A stretch of 53,854 nt of DNA. Source: UBA3700 sp002372775 (GTDB lineage: Bacteria; Bacillota; Clostridia; Christensenellales; UBA3700). The notes under the pieces are model-generated. The model saw only the letters and a program-made list of their open reading frames with translations. It was not told the origin of the DNA and did no database searches. The stretch is taken from contig CAMOIC010000006.1 in the NCBI GenBank assembly GCA_946615965.1, forward strand, positions 1 through 53,854. The letters are read 5' to 3'. The first letter of the stretch is position 1, and every line of letters begins with the position of its first letter. Positions 44,351 to 51,977 of this stretch are shown piece after piece. Position numbers and translations under genes: made by a program.

Positions 44351-46019
44351 AAGATAACATTATTATTGCTAAAGAACAATAAATCATTAAAGATAACGCA
44401 TCTACGATAGTAGTAATAAATGGTGATGCAACTACAGCTGGGTCTAGTTTTAATGCCTTTGCTACAAGTGGCAATATACTGCCAACTAGCTTAGCAACAA
44501 TAACTGTAATAAATAACGCAATAGAAACAACTAAACATCTTAGAGGCTCATAGTCACTGTATCCGAATAACAAGTTGTCTATAAGCATTAATTTTGCAAA
44601 ACATGCTACTGCAAGTGTTGCACCAATTAATAATGATACCCTTAATTCTTTCCATATTACTTTAAATATATCTTTTACTTCTAATTCATTTAATGCAAGA
44701 GATCTGATTACTGTAACTGATGCTTGAGAACCAGCGTTACCGCCCGTATCCATTATCATAGGAATACATGCAAATAGAACTGTTGATATAGCATTAAGTC
44801 TAGCTTCAAATGTATTAAGTATTAATCCAGTAAATGTAGCACTCACCATAAGAACCATAAGCCATGGTATTCTATTCTTCCAAATCTCAAACACACTTCT
44901 CTTAACATATGGCTTATCTGAACTTGTAACACCGGACATCTTAGCGATATCTTCTGAGTTCTCTGCTTGTAATACGTCCATGGCATCATCTACTGTTACA
45001 ATACCAACAAGACGCTTTTCATCATCTACGATAGGAATAGCCAAGAAGCCATATTCAGCAATCTTTCTAGCAACAACTTCTTTATCGTCTGTAGTATTTG
45101 CATAGATAACGTTTGTTGTCATTATATCCTTAATCAATGCATCTCTATCCGCAAGCATTAAGTCTTTAGCTGTTACAAAACCAATTAGTTTATTATCTTC
45201 ATCTACAATGTAACAAGTATAGATTGTTTCCTTATCTATAGCGTTTTTCTTAATCTTATAGAATGCTGTATCTACTGTCATATCTGCACGTAGATATACA
45301 TATTCCATAGTCATGATAGAACCAGCAGAATCCTTAGGATATTTTAGAATATCATTAATATAACCTCTCGTCTTATCATCACTTTGAGCAAGTAATCTCT
45401 TTACTATATTAGAAGGCATCTCCTCGATTAGGTCTGCAGCATCATCGATGAATAATTCATCCATCAAACTCTTTAATTCTATGTCTGTGAATTTTTGGAT
45501 TAATTCTTCTTGCTTATCTGAATCAAGTTCTACAAATGTTTCTGCAGATAAATCCTTTGGAAGAAGTCTAAATAATAAAGGAAGATCTTCTATAGGAAGT
45601 GCTGAGAATATTTCAGCAAGGTCTGTTGGATACTCTGCCGCTAAAATAGGCTTTAGAATGGAAAATTTCTTTTCTCTCAAAAGAATACTAATCTCATCCT
45701 CTTCTACTAATTTTAGGGCTGTATCATTAGGCAAGTGCTCAATTAAAGTAACAGTATCTTGTGGAGTCATCTCCTCCATTACTGCTTTTAATTTGTCTTG
45801 CTTAATTTCATCAATAATTCTTTGTTGATTCTCTTTATCTAATTTGCCAATGCAATCTGCTAGAACCTTATTATCTAGTTCATTACAAAATGGGATTAGA
45901 GTGTCATCATCAAGGCTGATTAATATATCAACCATATCTGCGATAGGCATTTCATACACCATACGTGCAGCTTCTAAGAACTCTCTGTTCTTTAGTAATT
46001 CTAAGATTGTTTGCTTCAT
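44349..46019 (-). CDS. mgtE: Magnesium transporter MgtE
   Basis: Mg2+ channel or transporter. The 556-residue product has an N-terminal superhelical MgtE_N domain, two CBS domains (about 238-360) and a C-terminal five-helix membrane domain with the pore motif IPMIMDTGGNAGSQA. The MgtE_N part is roughly 100 residues longer than in the best-studied 450-residue MgtE. No SD precedes the ATG. The 5' leader encodes a 17-residue peptide inside a terminator-like hairpin; no M-box (ykoK) riboswitch is visible. Expression is therefore probably controlled by attenuation. Confidence 0.95.
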   Translation of the reverse strand: MKQTILELLKNREFLEAARMVYEMPIADMVDILISLDDDTLIPFCNELDNKVLADCIGKLDKENQQRIIDEIKQDKLKAVMEEMTPQDTVTLIEHLPNDTALKLVEEDEISILLREKKFSILKPILAAEYPTDLAEIFSALPIEDLPLLFRLLPKDLSAETFVELDSDKQEELIQKFTDIELKSLMDELFIDDAADLIEEMPSNIVKRLLAQSDDKTRGYINDILKYPKDSAGSIMTMEYVYLRADMTVDTAFYKIKKNAIDKETIYTCYIVDEDNKLIGFVTAKDLMLADRDALIKDIMTTNVIYANTTDDKEVVARKIAEYGFLAIPIVDDEKRLVGIVTVDDAMDVLQAENSEDIAKMSGVTSSDKPYVKRSVFEIWKNRIPWLMVLMVSATFTGLILNTFEARLNAISTVLFACIPMIMDTGGNAGSQASVTVIRSLALNELEVKDIFKVIWKELRVSLLIGATLAVACFAKLMLIDNLLFGYSDYEPLRCLVVSIALFITVIVAKLVGSILPLVAKALKLDPAVVASPFITTIVDALSLMIYCSLAIIMLS

Positions 46020-46063
46020 TATCTTGAATGAGTCTAAATAATTAATGTAAATAAAGGAATAAT

Positions 46064-46129
46064 ATTAAAAAGCACGAGCCATTAATACGATTCCTAATCT
46101 ACTTCGCGGATTATCCATCTGACTCGTAC
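46064..46129 (-). promoter_or_regulatory. Terminator-like attenuator enclosing the mgtE leader peptide
   Basis: On the minus strand GTACGAGTCA (46120-46129) can pair over 10 positions, two of them G-U, with TGGCTCGTGC (46072-46081), followed by TTTTTAAT. The 5' arm starts at the end of the SD, the loop holds the sORF start, and the 3' arm encodes its last codons. Translation and termination are therefore mutually exclusive in principle. The role in Mg2+ sensing is inferred. Confidence 0.65.
46065..46118 (-). CDS. Candidate 17-residue leader peptide upstream of mgtE
   Basis: A short ORF with AAGGAGGT as SD 9 bases upstream (46128-46135) encodes MDNPRSRLGIVLMARAF and ends in TAA at 46065-46067. 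The SD is the best in the whole leader, while mgtE itself has none. The codons CCG and CGA (Pro4-Arg5) look rare for this genome. The ORF lies wholly within the loop and 3' arm of a terminator-like hairpin. Enteric mgtA also has a proline- and arginine-containing leader peptide, MgtL; sequence homology is not claimed. Confidence 0.7.
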   Translation of the reverse strand: MDNPRSRLGIVLMARAF

Positions 46130-46151
46130 CTCCTTGATTTTTTTCACTTAA

Positions 46152-46180
46152 AGGATAGCCTCATATATCCTATATGTCAA
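46152..46180 (-). promoter_or_regulatory. Promoter of mgtE
   Basis: Minus-strand TTGACA (46175-46180), 17 bases, TATCCT (46152-46157). The transcript would start at about 46145, some 10 bases before the leader-peptide SD. Confidence 0.75.
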
Positions 46181-46209
46181 GCATTTAACCGCATTTGGAA
46201 GAATTCATA

Positions 46210-46247
46210 AAAACAAAAACGCAGACCCCATTTTTAGAGATCTGCGT
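46210..46247 (-). terminator. Terminator of nfnA-nfnB-rex
   Basis: Minus-strand stem ACGCAGA / TCTGCGT (46241-46247 with 46219-46225) followed by TTTTGTTTTT, about 20 bases after the rex stop. Confidence 0.85.
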
Positions 46248-46267
46248 CAATTGTACGATAATATTTT

Positions 46268-46885
46268 TTATTTATTATTTAATTGATAATTTAAATAAGC
46301 AAGAGATAAAGCAAGATTTTCTTGTTGCAAAACAATATGATTTGGAACGATTAATGCAGTTGGAGCGAAATTCCAAATTGCTTCTATTCCGCTTTGAAGC
46401 ATTTTATCGCATACTTCTTGAGCTGCAAACTTAGGAACTGTAATAATACCCAATCTAATATTATTTAATAGACAGAACTCCTTAAACTTGCTCATAGGCA
46501 TAATCTTCTTGTCTCCCACACTTTCTTCCTTTTCTATTTGAGAATCAAATGCTGCAACGATTTGAAGACCATACTTTTCAAATCCAGAGTAGTTTAATAA
46601 AGCTCTTCCTAATCTACCTGCACCAACAATTACTGCAGAATTAATCTTATCAACGCCTAATGTTTCTTCAAGCATTGAAATCAACTCTTTAGTATTATAA
46701 CCAACCTTAGGTTTACCCTTACCACTAACTGCGCTTAAATCTTTTCTAACTTGAACCTCACCAAGTTCTAATGCCTTTGAGATTGTTGTCGCAGATATAG
46801 TAGGCATTTCATCTTCGATAGACTTAAGATATTTTAAATATCTTGGTAATCTACCTAAAGTTGCTTTCATTATTTGTGTTGCCAT
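46268..46885 (-). CDS. rex: Redox-sensing transcriptional repressor Rex
   Basis: DNA-binding repressor that reads the NADH/NAD+ ratio. The 205-residue product has an N-terminal winged helix (about 1-75, with ISKALELGEVQVRKDLSAVSG) and a Rossmann domain with VGAGRLGRALLNY. It controls fermentation and NADH-oxidising genes in relatives. It is the last gene of nfnA-nfnB-rex; a good Rex-box-like palindrome lies upstream of the pfl operon at 40753. The SD is AAAGGGAG. Confidence 0.95.
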   Translation of the reverse strand: MATQIMKATLGRLPRYLKYLKSIEDEMPTISATTISKALELGEVQVRKDLSAVSGKGKPKVGYNTKELISMLEETLGVDKINSAVIVGAGRLGRALLNYSGFEKYGLQIVAAFDSQIEKEESVGDKKIMPMSKFKEFCLLNNIRLGIITVPKFAAQEVCDKMLQSGIEAIWNFAPTALIVPNHIVLQQENLALSLAYLNYQLNNK

Positions 46886-46907
46886 ACTCTCCCTTTACTA
46901 ATATCTT

Positions 46908-48317
46908 TTATTTGTTACTTAAATATTCATCAATTGCCTTAGCAGCAGTCTTACCAGCACCCATAGCTGAAATAACAGTAGCAGCACCAGTAACAGCATC
47001 GCCACCAGCATATACAGCTTCACGAGATGTTAATCCGCCTTCTGTTACGATAATACCACCATGGTTGTTAATATCTAGACCAGGAGTAGTATTCTTGATA
47101 AGTGGGTTTGGTGATGTACCAATAGCCATGATAACTACATTAACATCTAATTCATATTCCGATCCTTCAATAGCAACTGGTCTTCTTCTACCCTTAGCAT
47201 CTGGTTCGCCAAGTTCCATCTTTTGAACCTTCATTCCTGTAACAAATCCATTTCTTGGATCTCTCTTATCTTCAGGATTATTGAAGCCTAAGATTTCAAC
47301 TGGATTTCTTAATAATTGGAAATCGATTCCTTCTTCCATAGCGTGTTCAACTTCTTCCTTTCTAGCTGGAAGTTCTTCCATTGAACGACGATATACAATG
47401 TATACCTTTTCTGCGCCTAAACGAAGAGCTGTTCTTGCAGCGTCCATAGCAACGTTACCGCCACCAACAACTGCAACTTTACCACCCTTCATAATAGGAG
47501 TAGCTGAATCTTCTTTATATGCCTTCATTAAATTACTTCTTGTTAAGAATTCATTTGCTGAATAAACACCCTTGTATGATTCACCAGGAATATTCATAAA
47601 GTTTGGAAGTCCTGCACCAGAACCGATAAATACAGCTTCATATCCCTTTTCGAATAATTCGTCAACTGTTAATGTTTTACCTATTACAACGTTTGTTTCA
47701 ACGTCTACGCCTAACTTCTTTAATCCTTCAACTTCCTTAGCAACGATAGTCTTTGGTAATCTGAATTCAGGAATACCATAAACAAGAACACCGCCTGCTG
47801 TATGTAAAGCTTCAAAGATAGAAACTTTGTATCCCTTCTTAGCTAAGTCACCAGCACATGTTAATCCTGATGGACCAGAACCAACAACTGCTACCTTATG
47901 GCCATTTGGAGCTGGGATTTCTGTAGGGCCGTCAGAATGAGCATTATGCCAATCTGCAACGAATCTTTCAAGTCTACCAATACCAACTGGTTCAAACTTA
48001 ATACCTAATGTACATTTGCTTTCGCATTGGCTTTCTTGTGGACATACACGACCGCAAACTGCAGGAAGTGATGAAGTTTGAGAAATAACTTGATAAGCGC
48101 CTTCCCAATCTTTTTCTTTCATCTTTGAAATGAAATCAGGGATAGCAATATTTACTGGACAACCTTGTACACAAGGTCTATTTTTACAATTTAAACAACG
48201 TGTAGCTTCTTCAAAAGCAATATCTTCTGTGTAACCTAAAGCAACTTCCTTAAAGTTATGAGCTCTAACTTGAGGTTCTTGTGTAGGCATTTCATGTTTC
48301 TTTGGATTTATAGCCAT
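46908..48317 (-). CDS. nfnB: NADPH-binding subunit of an NfnAB-type transhydrogenase (glutamate synthase small-chain family)
   Basis: The 469-residue flavoprotein has two [4Fe-4S] cysteine groups at the N-terminus (CLNCKNRPCVQGCP and CGRVCPQESQCESKC), an FAD motif VVGSGPSGLTCAGDLA and a NADPH motif VVGGGNVAMDAARTALRLG. It resembles GltD, but with no gltB nearby and nfnA just upstream it is better read as NfnB. I chose the ATG at 48315-48317 with AAGGAGG; a longer frame overlaps nfnA. Confidence 0.9.
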   Translation of the reverse strand: MAINPKKHEMPTQEPQVRAHNFKEVALGYTEDIAFEEATRCLNCKNRPCVQGCPVNIAIPDFISKMKEKDWEGAYQVISQTSSLPAVCGRVCPQESQCESKCTLGIKFEPVGIGRLERFVADWHNAHSDGPTEIPAPNGHKVAVVGSGPSGLTCAGDLAKKGYKVSIFEALHTAGGVLVYGIPEFRLPKTIVAKEVEGLKKLGVDVETNVVIGKTLTVDELFEKGYEAVFIGSGAGLPNFMNIPGESYKGVYSANEFLTRSNLMKAYKEDSATPIMKGGKVAVVGGGNVAMDAARTALRLGAEKVYIVYRRSMEELPARKEEVEHAMEEGIDFQLLRNPVEILGFNNPEDKRDPRNGFVTGMKVQKMELGEPDAKGRRRPVAIEGSEYELDVNVVIMAIGTSPNPLIKNTTPGLDINNHGGIIVTEGGLTSREAVYAGGDAVTGAATVISAMGAGKTAAKAIDEYLSNK

Positions 48318-48330
48318 CTTAGTTTCCTCC

Positions 48331-49179
48331 TTAAGCCTTCTTGAATAGGTTGCATGCTTCTTCGTAAGCATGACGTTCGAAATCGAAATATGTTCTACCA
48401 CGAGACATAGCTTCGTCGAAATCTACTTCATATCCGTTGAAATCTGGACCATCTACACAAGCGAACTTAGTAACCTTCTTACCATCTTGGTTAAGTGTTA
48501 ATCTACATCCACCGCACATACCTGTACCATCAATCATAATTGGGTTCATAGAAACAGTAACAGGAACACCATATTCCTTAGCAGTTAATACTACGAATTT
48601 CATCATAATAAGTGGTCCAATTGTGATGATCTCATCAAACTTTTCACCAGCATCTAACATTTCCTTTAGAGGAACTGTTACATTACCTTGTCTAGCGTAT
48701 GATCCATCATCTGTCATTACATGTAATTTGTTAGAACAAGCTCTGAATTCATCTTCAAGAATTAATAAATCTTTATTTCTGAAACCGATAATACTTGTAA
48801 CTTCTGCGCCAAGTCTATGGAATTCTTGAGCTACAGGCATAGCAATAGCACAACCTACGCCACCACCTACGATACAAACTTTCTTAATACCTTCAGTTCT
48901 TGTAGCTTGACCTAGAGGTCCTACGAAATCTTGAATGTATTCTCCAGCTTCTTTATGTTGAAGCTTTTCTGTTGTACCACCAACGATTTGGAAAATAATC
49001 TTAACTGTACCATCTTCCTTGTTTGTACCAGCAACTGTTAAAGGAATTCTCTCACCTTCTTCATCAACACGTAAAATGATAAATTGACCAGGTAGAGCTT
49101 TAGCAGCAACTAGTGGTGCTTCAATTTCCATTTGTACAACTGTTGGATTTAGAACTTTCTTTCTAACAATCTTATACAT
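48331..49179 (-). CDS. nfnA: NADH/ferredoxin-side subunit of an NfnAB-type transhydrogenase (FNR-like)
   Basis: The 282-residue product has an FAD-binding ferredoxin-reductase-like domain (residues 1-100), an NAD domain with VCIVGGGVGCAIAMPVAQ and a C-terminal [2Fe-2S] cysteine group (GTGMCGGCR ... FACVDGPDF). With NfnB it couples NADH and reduced ferredoxin oxidation to NADP+ reduction by electron bifurcation in relatives. It may also act as a sulfide dehydrogenase-type enzyme (SudAB). It starts the operon; three ATCGATAA boxes lie upstream. Confidence 0.9.
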   Translation of the reverse strand: MYKIVRKKVLNPTVVQMEIEAPLVAAKALPGQFIILRVDEEGERIPLTVAGTNKEDGTVKIIFQIVGGTTEKLQHKEAGEYIQDFVGPLGQATRTEGIKKVCIVGGGVGCAIAMPVAQEFHRLGAEVTSIIGFRNKDLLILEDEFRACSNKLHVMTDDGSYARQGNVTVPLKEMLDAGEKFDEIITIGPLIMMKFVVLTAKEYGVPVTVSMNPIMIDGTGMCGGCRLTLNQDGKKVTKFACVDGPDFNGYEVDFDEAMSRGRTYFDFERHAYEEACNLFKKA

Positions 49180-49255
49180 ATTGTTCTCCTTATAAAAATT
49201 AATTTATCGCTAAAAAGGCACCTATATAAATAAATTTATATAAATGCATAAAAAT

Positions 49256-49261
49256 ATTGTA
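49256..49261 (-). promoter_or_regulatory. Promoter -10 element of nfnA-nfnB-rex
   Basis: Minus-strand TACAAT (49256-49261) with an upstream TG (TGTTACAAT). The -35 position (about 49279-49284) reads ATACCA, a poor match, as expected of a promoter that needs an activator. The leader is about 75 bases. Confidence 0.55.
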
Positions 49262-49284
49262 ACACAAATAGCTACTATTGGTAT

Positions 49285-49322
49285 ATCGATAATTGTAAAA
49301 TCGATAAATTAAGTATCGATAA
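49285..49322. repeat. Three ATCGATAA boxes at exact 15-bp spacing upstream of nfnAB-rex
   Basis: ATCGATAA occurs at 49285-49292, 49300-49307 and 49315-49322, each start 15 bp from the next, just upstream of the weak -35 position of the nfnA promoter. Each box contains the palindrome ATCGAT. I did not notice other copies in the window. It looks like a regulator-binding array. Confidence 0.65.
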
Positions 49323-49353
49323 AGAATATATTCATTAAATATGCATAAATATA

Positions 49354-49391
49354 ATAGTTCGCAATGACTATTTACTATCTTTGCGAACTAT
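49354..49391 (-). terminator. Hairpin after the Nudix-like gene
   Basis: An 11-bp perfect inverted repeat ATAGTTCGCAA / TTGCGAACTAT (49354-49364, 49381-49391) lies 7 bases past the stop. It has no clear T-run on the minus strand, so termination is probable but not certain. Confidence 0.6.
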
Positions 49392-49397
49392 ATATTC

Positions 49398-50858
49398 TTA
49401 TTTCTTACTCTCTTCAATCTTCTTTTCCTTATTATCTTCTATCTCTTTCTTATTCTGTTCTATCTTTTTTTTCAATTCAGCATATACTCCAGATTCTCTG
49501 ACAAGTTGCCATAGCGCAGCACTTGTAGCATTAAGCATATAAATATCGTCCATATTATTATCATCATCAGAATACTGCATCCAATACTCTTTCTTCTCTA
49601 ATTGTTCTACATCGATGTAATGAAGTGTATTATCACTCTCTTCATTAGCCTTCATTTTATTTGTAACATTCTCATCATCAATAATCATCAAAAAGCACAT
49701 TTCATGACGTAAACTAACAAGGCTTAAAGCGGTACCAACAAAGTGTATACTATTACTTATATCTATAGATTTAAATACTTCATGATTGTATACATCTTCC
49801 GGAGAGTGATTAATAACACCAGAATAATCTTTCTCACCAAAACATTCTTCTAAAAACTCTCTAAGTAAGCCCTTTGTTATTGAAGCATTTGCGTATTGCG
49901 AATCAAAATCTAATCCTGCATCTAAAGAACTAAACCCACCTGATGGAACAAATTGAATAAAACCAGCTTTAGCATCAACATCAGCACTTCTTCTGATACG
50001 TAAAGCATCATAACTACCACTTCTATTCTTACAAAGAACCATCATAGAAACGCTTAAAAGAGAATTACGTCCCACACCACTTGAGAAGATATCTGCTCCA
50101 CTATCTTTAGCGGCTTCGTGTATTTTATTTCTTTGAGGCAATAAACCTAGTATGTGATCAACGTCCTTGTTTTCAAGATTCTTGTTAAACTTTTTATTCT
50201 TGTATAATTTATAAAGTTCATATTCAAGAATATTTGATTCATAGACATTTTGAAGATAAACACCGGTTCTAGCCTTAATATAAAAATCCTTCTGATAATT
50301 AATACTCTCTAGCATATATCCAAGATTGTATGGATAATGAATTTTTGATTTAACCAGTCTATAATATGCTCTTTGATCCTTATCTGCGCCTTTCTTTATT
50401 TCTTTTAATCTTTTCTTATCAAACGAATTATAATCAACATCTTCCTTGTTAAATAATTCTTTAAATGGTGGCTTAATATCTAAATCAGGAGTATTAAAGC
50501 ACAATGCTTCATATTTATATTTAAAGTCTTTTAATCCAGCCTCATTACATTTAATTTTACGAGGGTCATCTTCATATCTTTTGTTAAAATCATCTATAAT
50601 AGGTTTATAAATCTTATTTAAAACCTTATATTGCCATTCTAAATAATCTTTTGTGCTTACTGTCTTGTTATATTTCTCTAATTTCTTGTTATGGAAATAC
50701 CTAAATATTTTATATTTACAACAATTCTTTATATCTTCGTATAATTTCTTTAAAACATCCCAGTTCTTTTTTCCTTCTACAAAAAATGTAAGAATAGCTA
50801 ATGCTATAAGAATTATTAGAGGAACTGTACCAAAAACAAAAACAATACTATCTTTCAT
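49398..50858 (-). CDS. Membrane-anchored protein with a Nudix-like domain, unknown function
   Basis: I do not recognise this 486-residue protein as a whole. It has one N-terminal transmembrane segment (about 5-27), then a lysine- and tyrosine-rich helical region (30-240). A domain follows with FVPSGGF (303-309) and REFLEECFG (333-341), which matches the REUXEEXGU half of the Nudix box. The normal Gly-x5-Glu spacing is stretched by an insertion, so activity is uncertain. The C-terminus is a charged coiled coil (about 460-486). GGGAG is the SD. It stands next to a toxin-antitoxin pair in an accessory-looking stretch. Confidence 0.65.
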   Translation of the reverse strand: MKDSIVFVFGTVPLIILIALAILTFFVEGKKNWDVLKKLYEDIKNCCKYKIFRYFHNKKLEKYNKTVSTKDYLEWQYKVLNKIYKPIIDDFNKRYEDDPRKIKCNEAGLKDFKYKYEALCFNTPDLDIKPPFKELFNKEDVDYNSFDKKRLKEIKKGADKDQRAYYRLVKSKIHYPYNLGYMLESINYQKDFYIKARTGVYLQNVYESNILEYELYKLYKNKKFNKNLENKDVDHILGLLPQRNKIHEAAKDSGADIFSSGVGRNSLLSVSMMVLCKNRSGSYDALRIRRSADVDAKAGFIQFVPSGGFSSLDAGLDFDSQYANASITKGLLREFLEECFGEKDYSGVINHSPEDVYNHEVFKSIDISNSIHFVGTALSLVSLRHEMCFLMIIDDENVTNKMKANEESDNTLHYIDVEQLEKKEYWMQYSDDDNNMDDIYMLNATSAALWQLVRESGVYAELKKKIEQNKKEIEDNKEKKIEESKK

Positions 50859-50933
50859 AAAATCTCCCTAAAAATATTTAAACTATATTCAGTATAACAT
50901 ATGAAAAACAAGTAAAAAAGACACATATCAAAT

Positions 50934-50962
50934 AATAAAAAACTTCCTATAAAAAGGAAGTT
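50934..50962 (-). terminator. Terminator of mntA-hepT
   Basis: Minus-strand stem AACTTCCT / AGGAAGTT (50955-50962 with 50941-50948) followed by TTTTATTA, 12 bases past the hepT stop. Confidence 0.88.
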
Positions 50963-50973
50963 AATCATTTGAA

Positions 50974-51312
50974 TCAAAATTGTATTTGCTCTAACATTTC
51001 ATATAATTCCGGAATATCCTTTGTAACTGTGTCATATACAATATCAAATTCTACGTCGCCGTATTCGTGAACAATTCTGTTTCGCATTCCAACAATAGCT
51101 TGCCAAGGAATCTCATCATGTTCGGATTTAAATCTAGCAGTTAAATATTTAGCATTTTCAGCAATCTGAATTAGACGGAACAACACGGAATCGCATAATG
51201 TTTCGTCAGATTCCAATTCATCCAATTCTATACCCTCTGTTTTTGACATCAAATAGCTAATATCCGTCAGGATCTTTCTTACATAATAACTATCATCTTT
51301 CACGTTATCCAT
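50974..51312 (-). CDS. hepT: HepT-like HEPN ribonuclease toxin
   Basis: The 112-residue all-helical HEPN protein carries the catalytic R77-x4-H82-x-Y84 motif (MRNRIVHEY). In studied MNT-HEPN systems the toxin cuts RNA and the partner MntA disarms it by adding AMP to the tyrosine of this motif. Its start overlaps the end of mntA by 8 bases, so expression is coupled with the antitoxin first. It ends in TGA, rare here. Toxin activity is inferred from family. Confidence 0.9.
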   Translation of the reverse strand: MDNVKDDSYYVRKILTDISYLMSKTEGIELDELESDETLCDSVLFRLIQIAENAKYLTARFKSEHDEIPWQAIVGMRNRIVHEYGDVEFDIVYDTVTKDIPELYEMLEQIQF

Positions 51313-51775
51313 ATATCTTTATTCCGTCCTTTAATATTTCGCTCGTTAAGATAAAATTATTCTCTATTTGCTTTTGATTAAGTACATCGACTTTTTTATT
51401 AAGAGTTGTTCTCAATTCCTCAACCATTCCGTAGAATCTCAAGCCTGTTTCCTCTGTATACACAAAAAGATCTACGTCGCTTTTTCCCGTTGCCTTTCCC
51501 TTTGCATAAGAGCCAAACAAATAACAATAAACGACTTTATATTTTTTAAATACGTTTACACAAACTTTTCTAATCTTATCAATACTCAATACTCCGTTTT
51601 CTTCATCGACATATCCGTACTTATACAACGTTTCTAAAATATATTTGTACTTTATAGAAGTTTGCTTTAAAGGATCATTTTCAAAATTAAAATACGTCCT
51701 TTCAGGAACACCTACGTACTTTGCCGCCTGCTTTTGAGTAAGACCTTTTGATTTTCTTAATTCTTTAAGCGTCAT
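51305..51775 (-). CDS. mntA: MntA-like nucleotidyltransferase antitoxin fused to an N-terminal HTH domain
   Basis: The 156-residue product combines a Cro/CI-type helix-turn-helix (about 1-55, LTQKQAAKYVGVPERTYFNF) with an MNT nucleotidyltransferase domain: G88-S89 (FGSYAKG) and D100-V-D102 (SDVDLF). The MNT part would AMPylate the HepT toxin. The HTH makes it a likely autorepressor, and repeated CGCAAT boxes overlap the promoter. AAGGAG is the SD. Standard MntA lacks the HTH. Confidence 0.9.
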   Translation of the reverse strand: MTLKELRKSKGLTQKQAAKYVGVPERTYFNFENDPLKQTSIKYKYILETLYKYGYVDEENGVLSIDKIRKVCVNVFKKYKVVYCYLFGSYAKGKATGKSDVDLFVYTEETGLRFYGMVEELRTTLNKKVDVLNQKQIENNFILTSEILKDGIKIYG

Positions 51776-51792
51776 AATCTCTCCTTGTCTGT

Positions 51793-51881
51793 ATTATATC
51801 AAACATTCTACAGAATTCGCAATAGAAATTCGCAATAATTGCGATTTAATATTACAAATAATTGCAATAATTGCGATTTAA
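51793..51881 (-). promoter_or_regulatory. Promoter and operator repeats of mntA-hepT
   Basis: Minus-strand extended -10 TGATATAAT (TATAAT at 51793-51798) with -35 TTGCGA 18 bases upstream. AATTCGCAAT occurs at 51814-51823 (overlapping the -35) and 51827-51836. The 18-bp sequence GCAATAATTGCGATTTAA occurs twice, at 51832-51849 and 51864-51881, 32 bp apart, each holding a GCAATAATTGC palindrome. This fits autorepression by the HTH domain of MntA. Confidence 0.75.
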
Positions 51882-51907
51882 CATTGCAAACAAAGCAAAT
51901 CCGATGT

Positions 51908-51943
51908 AACAAAATAAGTCAAGCATTAAACCTGACTTGACTT
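51908..51943 (-). terminator. Probable terminator of the XRE-zinc ribbon gene
   Basis: Minus-strand stem AAGTCAAG / CTTGACTT (51936-51943 with 51916-51923) followed by ATTTTG. Short T-run, so moderate strength. Confidence 0.6.
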
Positions 51944-51977
51944 GGCTTAGGACTAGCTAATTGTTTGGAAATAATTC

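Noticed and set aside
46020..46194. M-box (ykoK) magnesium riboswitch before mgtE
   Set aside because: I looked for the large conserved M-box core and found none; the leader is too short and is filled by the sORF and hairpin.
46195..46434. Plus-strand ORF opposite the end of rex
   Set aside because: It runs through the rex terminator and coding region, with no SD or domain.
46908..48317. Glutamate synthase small subunit (GltD)
   Set aside because: No large subunit is nearby and an NfnA-type partner is adjacent, so NfnB fits better.
51814..51881. CRISPR array
   Set aside because: The repeats are only 10-18 bp, too few and too close together; they fit an operator array for the toxin-antitoxin promoter.
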